Shown here in pieces: positions 9,448-22,171 of a stretch of DNA of 64,000 nucleotides; positions within the stretch are counted from its first letter, which is position 1, and each line of letters opens with the position of its first letter. The position numbers and the translations under genes are program-made. The DNA comes from Serendipita indica DSM 11827 (Eukaryota > Basidiomycota > Agaricomycetes > Sebacinales > Serendipitaceae): positions 372,001-436,000 of the forward strand of contig CAJVGD010000018.1 of NCBI GenBank assembly GCA_910890315.1, given 5' to 3'. The notes below the pieces were generated by a model. That model worked only from the letters and a program-made list of their open reading frames with translations, had not been told where the DNA came from and searched no databases.

Positions 9448-12400
9448 ATGCCCATCGCGACAATGGCCTACGCCCCCGCATCTTCCACCCGTCACACTCA
9501 CTCGTCTTCCAATGGCAACGGTTATCCTTCCTCCCCTGGAACACCCAATAGCCACTATGCCCAAGGTTTGTGGAACAAAAACAGTCTAATATTTCCAAAC
9601 GACTAACGCCGATATAGGATATAGTTCAAATGGGTATACAACACCCACAAATGCATATGCTGGTGCAGAATCCCAACATTCACGACATCCCATCCACTCG
9701 TCTCCCTCTCTCGCCGCCCCCTCTCGCGAGTTTCTCGTCCATGTCGAAATGTGGTGCTCATCCAGTCCAGCAAATACACCTGCAGGCTCAAAAACAGGCA
9801 AAAAGGTATTTATACTTTATACCACTCTTTGTACATTCCTCATTCCCCAAACAGAAGCCTCGTTCCAGACCCGCCTCGACAATGTTTGGAACCGCGAGTG
9901 GACACTATAGCAATGGCAACGCATCCTCAGACGAGCTCGCTCTCGCACATTCCATGTCCGCCTTGTCCGATTCGACAACCCTCCCAGCCCACTCTACCCA
10001 TACCCTCTCCGGAAGCGGTTATGTCTCTGCATACGGCGCAGGTAGCGGTGTTGGTGTAGGCTCGATTGCAAGCTCTGCTGCTGCCGTCAGTATCGCTGCA
10101 GCGGCTGCCGCGGCTACAAACGGTATGTCCCGTCCCTTGGCCTCGGGTCTGTCAGACCTCTTAACCCGCGTTCCAGGCAAGAAGTCGGGTATCGCTGGCT
10201 TGTTCGGGTCAAGCCCGAGTGCAACTGGTTCCCGCGGCTATTGGAGAACGGCGGTTTGCAAACTGAGTGGCGAAGGTGCTGTATGGCCCGGTACGTATAT
10301 GCGCCCTTCGCAATACAGCCCAAAAAACGGCCCCTAAATGATCCCAAAAGGCCAATCCTCCGCTTCACCCACGGGTTCTGCCCTCCTCACCATCTATTGG
10401 TCAGACGATAATACGCTTCAACATGTTATCAACGTACACAAACTCACCAGCACAGACGTTCGACCCGCGGAGCGGTCTCTATTCAATCGGTCGGATGTTC
10501 TCGCAATCTGGGGACACCCGTGGGTACCTTTTCTCGTCCGCTTCTTTCAATTTTCGCTAAACCCAACCTTAGCGCTGCCGTTTCCCTTTCGACCAACCCA
10601 ACACTCTCCCCTATCCATCTCGCATTCCCGTCGACCGACGCTCATAATACGTGGCTCGTCCTCTTACGATCCTACACTAATCCAGAAATCTATGGCCGTT
10701 CCCTCTCGCTCAACCAATACCCACAGCTCTCCACTTCGACGCTCGATTCGCCCACGGGGACCGCGACATCTTCGCTACCTCAACCGCCACAGGGTGGACT
10801 ATATCGAATGTGGCGACAGATTGAAATGTCCATCGTACAAACGCGCAACGTCAACTTGGCCACTTCAGCACCTTCTGGTGCAGCATCCGCTACCTCGTCT
10901 TCGTCTGCTGCTCGACCTGGTAGTGCGCAGACGACGATTGCGACGGCGAATGGGGCTAACGCTGCTGTAGCGACGATGCCACTTTCGAGCGTTGCGGTCG
11001 CTGCTTCGCGGGGTGTGAATACGAGTGTGGGGGTGACGTCTGCTGGTAAAGATGGCAAGGATCTCGTGCTCGGTGGTGGTCACGATGTCTCGCGACCTGG
11101 GACGGCCACGACGATTCATCCTTACGAGAATACGACGAGTGGTGGTGGTGTACCTTTAACGCTAACGAATAGTCATACCCCGTCCTTTGTCTCGACGGTG
11201 CCTACCACGACGTCTTCAAGTGGGAGTGGTGGGAATGGAACGCCGCCTGCGAATGCAACCGTCACGAGTCTTGGGTCGTATAGTACCGCATCGCTTGGCA
11301 CGTCTGAATCCGGCGACGTGCACCATCACGGCACATCGTCTCATCATTCGCACTCGTTCAACTCTCATGCCGCACACGCCTCATCCAAAGCACGTGAAAA
11401 GGAATTGGCAAAGGAACGCGAAAAGGAGGAAAAGGCGCGCAAGGAGAGGGAGAAAAAGGAGAAAAAGGAGCGTGAACGCGTCGCTGCGCTTCCTGGTCTT
11501 TTTGCAGAAGTCGTCTTGCATGGAGAAGTGTGTGGACGGACGACGGTGCGCAAGGCATTTCCCACATTGTCCCCCTCTTCACCCTCCTTGAGTGGGTTAA
11601 ACGGTGGATTGGGTGGTGTAGGCGCAGAGTGGTTTGAGAATATGCTCTTTGCGGATCTCCCGAGCTTTGAGAATATGCTCGTCATGCTCTGGCGCGCTGT
11701 ACCCGAAGGTTCGAGTTCGAAACGGGACAAGGAAAAGGAATCCAAAGAGAAAGATGAAGGTCGACCGAGGAGTTCCAAGGGTACGGATACGGCGTCCATG
11801 TCCCTTAATCCGACGAGTTCGACGACGACGGCGGGAACGACGAGCGGTGGAATCTCCAGTGCGGGTGCTGCGTCGAATTTGACGACTGGTACGGGTATCA
11901 AGAAGAATTCCGTCTTTGTTGGTTGTGTTGAGATTTCGCTCCCGAATTTCCGAGGGGAGAATGGGTCGAGGGGTGGTGGCCACTCTACGCGAATGCCAAT
12001 GCCATGGGTGCTGTTGGTGGTGCGTCTGGTATGTTTCCTCCTTCCTTTGAAAGAACCATATACTCACATTCTATAGGTATGAGTGCGATGAGCGCGCTTG
12101 GAATGGGCATTGGTGGCATGGGGATTGGTGGGATGAGCGGCGTCGGCGGCGTTGCGGGTGCGCTCGTGCAAGTGGGCGAAATGAAGCTCAAGATTAAAGT
12201 CGACGAGGAGATTATCCTACCTTCGCGTGCGTACAAGAATGTGTTGGATGCGCTCGAGCAGCGAAACTATCTCGATGTTCTCACTGAGCTCGAGCAAAAA
12301 CTCCGCATGGACCAGTCTTTGCTCTCGACACATATCATCTCGTTGGCTGTGGCGCGGAATCGGCTCTTGAAGGATATTGTCCAGTTGGCGGAGCGCGAGG

Positions 12401-14704
12401 TCATGGCCATCAGTGGATGTGAGTACTTTTCTGCATTGCAAAGGGCGATTATTTAACAAGAGTACAGCGACGAATACGCTTTTCCGTGGTAACACTGTCC
12501 TCACCAAGACGGTCGAAACTGCCATGGCATGGTACGGCAAGACCTTTCTCGACCTCTCTGTCGGTCCCATTGTGCGCAAGATGATTGCGGAAAACATTGA
12601 AATCGAAGTCGACCCTTCGCGTCTGCCCATGACTTCGTCCAAGCGGCCCTCGACAAAGGACTCGTTCCGACCGAGCACGCGAGATTCTTACCGACCAAGC
12701 ACCAAAGAGTCGATCATGTCCAAGGACAAGGTCGAGTCTGAACTCCAAGAGCAAGGGATTCGAGCGCTCGAGTATTGGTGCAACGAGCTCTGGGGTCAGA
12801 TTTACATTGCTCGCACCGAGTGTCCCGTCGAGCTCCGTAGGCTGTTTTCGCACATTCGCACCATTGTCGAGCGGAGATTTGGGACAGAGGGACAGCAAGA
12901 GAAGAGTGTGCAAATGACGAGTTCAGGGGCGGCGTTTAATGCGGGCTTGGGAATTGGTGGTCCCTCGGTCGAGATGTTACCGTGGCAAGCCATTTCAAGC
13001 TTTATTTTCCTCCGCTTCCTCGTTCCTGCCATCCTCAACCCGCATCTTTTTGGCATCTGCCCTGGGATGCCGTCAAAGGGTGTGGTCCGAAGCCTGACGT
13101 TGCTCGCCAAGTGCACGCAGAGTCTGGCCAATTTGAACCCTGGAGGACCGCAAAAGGAGGATTATATGCGCGGGATCAAGGGGTGTTTGGAACGCAACAC
13201 CATTACGATGCTCGACTACCTCGCCTGCGTGTCTACCCCGCCGGATCAATTCTCGCCCTCTGCGCACACGAGCAGTTTCCTTTCTGGGCCGGACAAGCAT
13301 GATCGTCTACACGTCATCAACTCGCTCCGCGAACGCCTCACAGGGTCGGGCAATATGATTCCGACATTGTACAAGGACGCGATCCCACTCTTGCCCTATG
13401 CGCTCGACGTGCCCAAGCATCTTGCGATTCTCAGCTCTGCCGTCGTACGCAACGCACGCTCCAACAATCAGCCTCGTCCTGCGACGGGTCAAGGCGCCTC
13501 GCAGCAAGATGGTGCAGACGGATGGAGTCTCACCAAGTTTTCCGAATTGTGCTTCCACGTCGAGGCTCAGGCACTCAAGAGCGTCGCAGCACTCGCTCAA
13601 GGTGCGGCGAGTGCTGGCGCGTTTGGTGGATCGAGAGCGAAACGTTCGGCATCAGTGTCGTCTTACCAGGCTGGAAACTCGCTTCATACTTCTCAATCCA
13701 ACCAAGCTCTTCGCGCCCAGCAGCCGTCTTCCTCTTCTCAGCAGATGGCTCCCCCGTCGCCCATCACGGCTACCAGTGGTTCAAGAGGTACGACGCCGAT
13801 GCAGAGTACCGCGACGCCTACGCAGTCTGCTCCATCGCCATGGTCTGCTGGCCCACCGCGTCGTCCAGCGTCTTCGCGATCCAATACGACACCGACTGGA
13901 ATGGCAGCTCATGGTAGCAATCCTTCTCCGCACTCGGCACATCCTCAGACCTCGATTGTAACGCACACCATGGGTCTTCCTGCTCCACCGGAAAAGACAA
14001 AGAAGCACAAGTCGATGCGCCCCTCGACGGCGCCCAGTTCGATTTCTGCACCATCTGAACCATTTGTTGAACACCGGTCGAATTGGCAGCACAATCAGGC
14101 GCAAAACTCGCCTGTTCAAACGTCGTTCCGGTTCCTTCCGCCCGAAGGTGGCCCTCGGACCGAGGACGTCGCGTCGCCTGAAACGCCCATCTCGTCCCAC
14201 GAGTCGTCGCATTATCATGGCTCCTCCGGCGGGCGTCTGCCGAGTGGGTACCCAGCGCTTCACCAGACTGGGAGTGAGACGTTTGTTCCTTTTCACTATC
14301 CGACGGCCACGCGCTATGCGGCTGCCGAGGGCCCCAGTGGATCGCACTCTTCTGGACCGTTCCAAGGTCAAGACCGGTTCGAAAAGGCACAGCGACGCTC
14401 ATCTGGTGGGCGGCTAAAGGATTTTATCAAACGTCCCTCGACGTCTTCTGGTGGACAGCCTTCGCCTTCGTCGTATCATCAACAATCTGGATGGGGGGAG
14501 CATTCGCCCCACTCTTCGTCGGGAGATGAACTGTCGAATGGTCCCAGGCATGCTAAGCGTGGTGCGAGTATCGGTACGAGCAGTGGCGAAGGACAGACGA
14601 GCTCGTGGAAGAGCAACGAACGACCTGATACGGCTGCTACGACCGGTGGTGACCCTGGAAAGAAGAAGAAAAAGGGAATCCTCGGTTGGCTTAGCAAGAA
14701 GTGA
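9448..14704 (+). CDS. Ras GTPase-activating protein (PH-like, split C2, RasGAP)
   Basis: Seven exons can be drawn: 9448-9565, 9618-9805, 9855-10290, 10351-10519, 10573-12028, 12077-12418 and 12468-14704. The product would speed GTP hydrolysis by Ras-family GTPases at the membrane. A PH-like domain comes first (LLTIYWSDD to DAHNTWLVLLRSYTNPEIYG). A C2 domain follows, opened by a Ser/Ala-rich insert and a Lys/Glu helix (about 10860-11490). The RasGAP domain starts near 12090, with the arginine finger in LFRGNT (Arg codon 12485-12487) and the FLRFLVPAILNP motif near 13006. The tail is Ser/Pro-rich and ends in a lysine-rich KKKKKGILGW segment. Near 11950 the C2 frame slips by one base (see findings). 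The Bud2 or NF1/IRA type is not settled. Confidence 0.85.
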
Positions 14705-15432
14705 CCTCGGTCACCACCAAAGCAACAACGCTTCGACTCGGATCATTGCCATGGAGCAATCAATTTACCCTAATCATCCAACGCTCTTTCGACTCTCGAT
14801 TTCCGCTCCACTCTCAGAGCTGTGCCCGATACACTCGTCTCGGTGCGCGACGCGGACTCTGCCACACACTCCTTTCGACGTCTTTTTTTTACTCATTGTC
14901 ATGCAAGGATCCTGCGCTATGCGCAACCAAGTCTTGTCTAATCGAGGCAGTTCCTCTTAGACTCCCCCGTCTCTGCACATACCCACGTGCGCCGACCTGT
15001 CTCACGTATATCCGTTCTCAGTATAGAACCGTGCTTGTCGTGTACTCCGACTCTCTCACCCGCTCCTTTATTCCATCTCTTAATGGGGTTTACTCGTGTT
15101 TGTTTCTACCCGCTCGTTCTCCTGTTGTTGGCTAAACAATCATCAATGGTAGTTGCATCCCGTGAAATGCGCTGTTAAGCACCACATCAGAAGCTGCCGG
15201 AGTCTTCTCTTAGTGCGTATTTACTCGGGAAGATGAATATACATATGGATCGTAACTTTATCTACAAAGGACATAGGTTTCGATGGAAGAGGGCCAGGAA
15301 GCGCTAATAGTAGGGATCGCAACGAACTGTGAAGGCCGTATCCCTCATATCGCACAACACTGCAGCTGCTCCAAGAATATTATTTCTGGCACGCTTGTAC
15401 TCTTCGGGCCAAGAGTACTTTTGATCCTTCAA
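14705..15432. other. 3' flank of RasGAP and of the F-box pseudogene
   Basis: This convergent intergenic region holds the RasGAP 3' UTR, with pyrimidine-rich sequence around 14880-15120. No gene or RNA was recognised. Confidence 0.4.
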
Positions 15433-16488
15433 TCAAACGACCACGCTTGTAAATCGTAGATTGGATGGCCCTATATGGCGCTCAAACCCCCATTGGGCAA
15501 GGGCAGGAACAACTGTGGTCTGATCGGCGCAATATAGAACTAGCGTCCTGAGACTTTGGTGTGGTTGGCATTGTGATACAGTTCCACCTTGCCCCCGGGG
15601 ATAGCCGACCCCGAGAGTCTCGGGACGAGGGCATGCGTACGCCGCTTCAATGACTGCACTCATCACATCTCCCTGACCCAGACGTAGGAATGTGGCATTT
15701 TTGCATTCTGCTGTAAAAAAGGGATGGCCGCTGCGACCCATTGCGTGTTGAGACTGATCCATTGGAGTTTGGGGGCACAAATAGAGGCCAAACGCCCTGA
15801 AATACTCCTAATGTCGATATGAATGCGTGTTAGGTGCAGGAATTCGACGTGATGGGGTATCCTGCAAAATATGGACGAAAGTATGAGGGTAGTCAGTTGT
15901 GGATTTGGAGAGGACAAACTATACATTAGAGGCCTAGAGATGACGAAAGAGTACAAGATAAGCAATTGAAGGCTATGGAGTGCAGAGATCCCCACATCAA
16001 GTCCGTGACTGTCTGCATTTCGAGCGTCCAGCTCAACGACCCGTAGATTCGGACAGTTGTCACCTAATAATTTGATGTTCTCGCTCATCTGAACACTTCT
16101 TTTGCTTCTATCTTCCTCTCGCATATCCTCTGGGGTGATCAATTCAAGGCGGATGCGGCGTACGCGAGCCCCCAAGGTGTCTTCCATTCTTTGCCAGAGA
16201 GCTTAAAGCTTCCAAATATTTCTCTTCTCCTCTGTCCTTTGTTGTGATTTCGAGTTCGGTGAACAAGAGATCGCGTGCAATAGGCTCGAAAAATCTGCAA
16301 ACGAGTCGGAGGTTTGCTCGATGTTTGCTAAAGTATTCTGGTGCACCGTTGTCCTTGACAACGGCGGGTAGAGTGTCAAAGAAGTCGATTGGGTCGTCAC
16401 AGGTCGTCTCGTCTGGCATCGATGGATAGGCGAGAGAGAGAATCTCTCGCCAGAGTTCTATGGGAAGCATATGGAGATAATCCACCAT
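15433..16488 (-). pseudogene. F-box-like gene, subgroup C, frameshifted
   Basis: The ATG at 16488 opens MVDYLHMLPIELWREILSLA, an F-box-like start close to the genes at 30823 and 32793. The conserved LRLVCRFFEPIARDLLFTEL block follows. The frame then changes near 16185, where AKNG.. gives way to TLGARVRRIRLELITPED in another frame. It changes again near 15690, at an A-run before FLRLGQGDVMSAVIEAAYACPRPETLGV. It ends at 15433. No intron explains the changes. Two one-base slips in an otherwise recognisable gene make this a young pseudogene or an assembly-error victim. Confidence 0.7.
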
Positions 16489-17025
16489 ATTATTTCGACT
16501 TGCTGCCGTTTGTACCGACGATGGACAGGGTCAAATCATGTCGCCACCCTTGACCAGGACCTGCCCAGCGTTATGCACATGATCATTCTGTGATAGCTGA
16601 AAAACTCGACCAGACATGATCCGGTGCTAGTGTTCAATCTGCGCTCGGCCCCAAACGCAGAAGAGTCTGCCTTCATCCTATGGGTATCACTAATATTGTA
16701 TAAGGATTTATACACTGCACCTTGTAAGTCTGCGATTATAGTACTCCAGGCCTTAATTTCTTAACTCGCGAGCTTTCGTCTGATCAAGGACAGTAGACCC
16801 TTGTAGTTGATGTCGCGAGCGATATGTCCATGATTTTATATCAATCTTGCTTTCGATACACGACGTTCTGTCCCGGGTTCATGGTGGCGAAGATCGAGTT
16901 AATTCCCTTTGGACCCGACCATTATACCGACCGTGCGTCTCGTACATCAGAGGCATTCAAAACCGCCATGACTAACGGAGCATAGACTATTCTCGTTCAC
17001 CATTCGTCTCTAGTCGTCTTTTATA
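16489..17025. other. Intergenic, divergent promoter region of RPB8
   Basis: This is the interval between the F-box pseudogene start and RPB8. I saw no gene, RNA or repeat in it. It presumably holds the RPB8 promoter. Confidence 0.4.
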
Positions 17026-17651
17026 ATGGCCAAGTCTGCGAATATCCTCTTTGACGAGATGTTTACCATCCTCAACGTGGATGGTAATAGATACGAGCGA
17101 GGTCTGTCCTTTTATCATCAGATTTCCACGGCAAACTAAAATCTTGACTCCGCGCTTTGCGCCACTGTGCTTTGGCCGCGCAAAAACTATAGTCTCGCGT
17201 CTGCAAGCACGATCGTCAAATCTAGGAATGGAACTCTCGCTCGACTTTAACCACGAATTGTATCCACTTCGCCCAAATGAGACGATCACGCTCGTCCTTG
17301 CCTCGTCATTGCAAACCACAGCCAGTACAGCGACGACAGGTGCAGCAGCAGGAGCGAGTGGACCCGCAGAGGACAAAATTGACCGCGACACTTGGCGGCC
17401 GACAATTGGGAGGAGCAAAGGGCTTGATGCTGATTACGACTATGTAATGTACGGCAAAGTGTACAAGTTCGACGAGGGGGAAGGAACAACAGTGTGAGTG
17501 AGGTTTAGTTAGCTGTAGGCATGGCTTATGTCGAGATAGCACGGCCTACATCTCGTACGGTGGCCTCCTGATGGCGTTATCGGGCAATTATCGACACATG
17601 TCGGGCATTGTCCTAGGGGAAAACGTCTATCTTCTATTGCGAAAACGGTAG
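17026..17651 (+). CDS. RPB8: RNA polymerases I, II and III subunit Rpb8
   Basis: Three exons (17026-17101, 17193-17493, 17540-17651) give 162 residues with consistent phases. The start ANILFDEMFTILNVDGNRYERVSRL and the end VYKFDEG..VTAYISYGGLLMALSGNYRHM..ENVYLLLRKR are signature Rpb8 sequences. The subunit is an OB-fold protein shared by all three nuclear RNA polymerases. An Ala/Gly-rich insert of about 15 residues sits in the middle loop, where family members vary. Length is near the usual 145-150 plus this insert. The gene is tail-to-tail with the M16 peptidase gene, 55 bp between stops. Confidence 0.95.
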
Positions 17652-17706
17652 AACATGTTCAAATAGATTGGCTATTACGGTTTAGGCACTTTGGTCAAGC
17701 CTCAGA

Positions 17707-20700
17707 CTACCCTCGCAAGAAGCTCTTTAGCCGCGAAGTGGCCATAATTACCCCGGCCCTCAGCTTCTCTGTCGTACTTTGCTCAGCTTCTGTGCTCCAA
17801 GGCACACGGTCGTCCCAATGTCGGATTTCAACCTCGTATCCATCCCGCTCCAACCCTTGCACTATCCCATCGGCTTGATTTGGCCCGCAGACGATGATGG
17901 AAATGGAGCTCTCTGCTCGAAAAACAGGGAGAATATACTTTTCCATTACCCCGAGCACATCTTCAGTGGTGATGTGCTATCCGGAATGAGCCTAAACGTA
18001 GTCCCTCGCTGGAAATGACATACCTGGACGTCTTCAAGTCGCCGTTTAAGCCAGTCATTGGTTCGATTGCGGAATACCCTATTGATGAACATGGAGTCCG
18101 CCTAGAGGCGTGCATGAGAAATATTGCTGTCTGAAGGAACAGGACTTGCCATGCTCATACGAGTTGAAAAGTTGTCAGCGACCGTATAAGCGTATGCGTT
18201 CTTTGCAGCTTCGAGTTTCTGCGGCTCCAAGGGGATCTGATATAGAGGTCAAGGCGACTTGAATGTTGATTTGATTTGGACTAACCGTTCTATCGACCAG
18301 TCCTTCTACGACCATCTTGGCCTCAGCAAATGCTTTTGCAGCGTCTGGACTCTGTGAAACCAACACAGGGCATTAGCTATCATCTGAGATCCCCGCTACT
18401 TCTCTTACACTCCATGCCCTGAAAGAGATGAGCCCAGCTTGGAGGTCATGCCTAGCAGCCGCTCCATACGCCAGACCAGCACCTCGGATACGTTTCTGTA
18501 ATATAGTGTTAGGCATCGGTAGTGAATCAGTTGCGTTCTCCTCACCCAGAAGTATAATTCTGCGCCATTCAAGACTTCTGCAGCCACAATCATCGCCGCA
18601 TATTCAGGGTGACTATAACCCGTAAACATTCGCGCGAAGTGGCCGGAGAAGCTGCTTTCTATGTTAGAGAGAGAAACTACGACCGCCTGTCGACATTTAG
18701 CTGGTGCTTTACGACGCTTGGAGCTCACCTTTTTACTTGGCGATTTACCCAATCCCGAGAGTGTCTCGTTGACGAGGGGAATAGGAAGTGGAGATGCATA
18801 CTATAACTGGTCAGTTATGAGCCTCAGAGCGTGGTGAAACCCACTGCTAGTGTCTGGAAATGCTCCATCCATGTAGTCCTTGGCTTCTCCAACTTGAGCA
18901 CATCCCCAAGGACGGAGAATGTGAATCCTTCTGGTCTTAGCACTCCATAGAACGTCAACATGCAGTAATGAGATATACTATATGACGCACAGATGTCCTT
19001 GAGTGCCTCGATGTCTTTCACAATCCCCTTTGGATTGCGCTTCAGCTGGGCCTCCAGTTCTGGTACCCATGCAACAAGTCTCCTCGCATGGGTCGGACGA
19101 GCCGTCAACTTGTCAGTGAAGAGCAATTCTGCTTGGACGTCCGAGAATGCCGTATGTACATCGCGCAGTGCCTCCGGAAGACTTTGCTTCAGTATAGCCA
19201 GACGTGTCTCAAGTTTCTTCACGTTCTCCTCTCTGGACCATAGAAGGCGCCGTATCCATGCTACGGCAGTGGGATATTTAGACGTCTCTGCCGTTACGCT
19301 GAGACAGAGTAATTCTTCATACGCGTCGCAGGGTGAGAAACTGTAAGATACGAGATCTTGGTCCAGCTTGTGCAAAAGCTGGTCCTCATCGAGTTTCGTG
19401 CCATCTTCCAACGTGATCGTTGCGCTGAAGAATAGCGTCTGAAGAATGTAGACCAACCTTTACGAGAGGTCAGCTATTGCTCAATGAAGAGTTTAAATAA
19501 TACCGTTTCATCTTAACTGGGATTTGGCCCATAGAGATATATATTGAGACAGTAATGAATTGCGACTAGGAATGTCAACGACTAAAAACCCAGAAGACGG
19601 AGAACTCACAGAGACATGGTCGAAATGGAGCGTATAGGGAAGAACACACTGGTCGGTTTCCAAATACTCTCGCAGTGAGTCAGAGTTTGCCTCCACGCTG
19701 CCGATTTGGTCGCTATCAGCAACTGTGCTAGCGCTTTGCACGTCAATCCAAGAAATAGATGCAACGTTCGGAGATGCAAAGGCGCCTGCGATTTCGTCCG
19801 GCATAGGCTCGTCGTTCCTACGCTTGGCTTCTTCGACAATTCGGGCTTGTCTCTCTAAACCATCCTCGCCCAATTCAGCGATTCTAGATTCTACACGGTG
19901 GCGTTCCTCGTCTTCAATGCGCTGCGACATGGTCGCTGATGGTTTACTTCGCACTATAAGAGCATTTTGCTGAAGGATCCATCTGCATTGTGATCAGAAT
20001 GAGCTCAATTACGGCTCTCAGCGTACCTGTCTATGAGCTCTATCCACTGTTTACTTGACCATCCACGTAATTGAGTGTAGTACTCTGGCATTTGAAGGCG
20101 CTTTGCCAGCTTTGAGCCTGCGTCATCGCCGTACATAAAGTCGTCCAGTATATCAGAAGAGAATGCTTCGCCACCGATTTCCTCAAGGCCATGACGCCAC
20201 TTTTGAATGTCAGTAATCATCTTTTCACTTCAAAGAATACTCCGCACTAGAAGCTCATCTCGATCAATGATCGCATGAAGACGCTTCATGTCGATTCCTT
20301 GCTTTATTATCCGCTTGACGGCGCTTCTTAGTCTCGACTCCACATTATATAGGTGCTTGAGAGGCACATCTGTCATCGAGATATGCATTTCACTGAATGT
20401 AGCCCTGGTTTCTCCGCCGACGGATATCGATGTGCTGTAACGATGAGATGCAGGTAAAAAAAAAGCCCCATAATCTTACCAGTATGGGAAGGGGATATCA
20501 ACAAGCTCCTTGTTCAAAGGCGCAACGATATTTCCAGCGAGATAATCGCCGAGAAGAGACAGTGCCTGGTGAAGGAGCTGAGAAGAGCGACTCGAGGGGT
20601 AATAACTCTACTCACAGCATGCAGAATTTCTTCATCTGGTTTTGGCCCGAGTATGATCAATGTGACATCGCCGTATCTTTCCTCCTTAGCAGGAAACTCG

Positions 20701-22032
20701 ACAATGAGCTCCTGGTCCTTGTCTAGTACTGGCAATCTGGAGCTCTCCGTTTCGAGGAAGGGTCGCTTCCATCCTTCGGGTGGATGGTAGCCACTGTCTA
20801 TAGAGCCAGCACGCTCTTTAGAGACGTCTTCATTCGAAAGTAAGTATCCACTCCGCTGAATGGTATTCTTTTCGACCGTCTTCTCGATTTGATCAAGGAG
20901 GGCGGCAGTTGACAGGTGACCAGTGACGACGAGGCATAGGTTATGAGATGCGTAGTAGCTCTTGTGGTATGCCTTGATCTTTTCCAGGCTGAGGGTTCGA
21001 AGAGCTTCCATTAAACCTCCCGTCTCACTTCGGTAACCGCTTCCCTGAGGATATAGCTTGCGCCGGTATCTGAGGACGAAGTTAGACTACGTTTCCACCA
21101 TAGGGCTGAGAAGACTGACGCCAAGTCCACCAGATCGCCTGGGGAATTCTCTCTTCCTTGCATTTCCGAATACACTACGCCACTGTCCTTGCCCTCGCCA
21201 TTGACGTGGTATACCTCCGTAACGAAAGTATCGTTCGTTAGTCGTGGATAGAGGATATGGTCCACAAACACGGGTAAGAGACGCAAGAAACTATCCTCTC
21301 CGGCTGTCGAGATTGTATAAACCGTCCTATCTTGAGCCGTATACGCGTTGGGTGTGGACGCGAATGATCGAGCAGCAATCCTTTGAAGTGCATCCGAATA
21401 CGGATATGACGCGGAACCATGGAATACGAGATGTTCGAGTGTATGAGGACACCCAGAGTCGTCGAATACTAATAGAAATGAGCTGTTTACTCATAGAGCG
21501 AGCTTTGTAAACTTACTTTCGGTAGCGACCGCAAAGTAGCCGTTGATGATGGGCCCTGAGGGACGTGTCAGTGAGACATGCGGACAAGAAGAGGAATCCA
21601 CGCTGGTGATGGACGGCCCGCACCTTGGTAGTCGACATGCACCACTTTAAGACCCGTTTTGTTGCTAACCCACTTTGTTATAGTCGCGTCGGTGTAGTTG
21701 AGCCTGATCCGCTTCAGGAGACGAAAGTTTCCATGCGTCGCTCCCTCTTCTAAGCAGGCAACAGCGAGGTTATCCGGAGTTTTTGAGGTTGCTTTGTCAC
21801 TAAAGAAGCGCTGGACTTCGCTTGGGAGGTGCAAAAGGCCCCTGAGAGTGCCGAGCGTTTCGTGAGTACGTCCAGAGATATCGGAGACGAGCTCTGGATC
21901 GTATTTTGACATGAAATAAGATATAAATGCGATAAAAAGCGGGAATAAAACGACGAGAGGCTTGTTGAAGAGACGATGTGTGGTAGGAGGGGGTTTAGAA
22001 ACGGGTGTTGTGGCTCTTTCTTTGGTTTCCAT
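17707..22032 (-). CDS. M16 family zinc metallopeptidase, membrane-anchored
   Basis: The gene is multi-exon, from ATG 22032 to TAG 17707-17709. The N-terminus has a single hydrophobic segment at residues 25-41 (PLVVLFPLFIAFISYF), suggesting a membrane anchor. The zinc motif HxxEH reads HTLEHLVFHG (codons 21431-21445 on the minus strand). The third ligand is likely the Glu of GVVYSEMQGREN, at about the expected spacing. Later exons carry NLCLVVTGHLS, the C-terminal half with SNIESSFSGHFARMFTGYSHPEYAAM, and YILPVF...GLERDGYEVEIRHW. It resembles the long fungal M16C proteins of the yeast Sdd3/YOL098C type rather than mitochondrial Cym1, since I see no targeting peptide. Exon borders were not all fixed. 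Confidence 0.8.
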
Positions 22033-22171
22033 GCTCTAATCTTGCAAAATTTGACTGGTGTAATATTCTCTAGCAAGTCATGTCATGGAGGGGTCCAAGT
22101 TTAATAAGCGCCTCCCAGCAAACGCCGCCTGAGGTGAACAGCTCTAGAAGTGATTACATAGACAAGTAAAA

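Noticed and set aside
11360-11600. Open frames on both strands inside the RasGAP gene
   Set aside because: They are shadows of the GC-rich, low-complexity RasGAP exon and have no recognisable product.
13780-14420. Arginine-rich long frames opposite and beside the RasGAP tail
   Set aside because: Produced by codon bias of the Ser/Pro-rich coding frame; no independent support.
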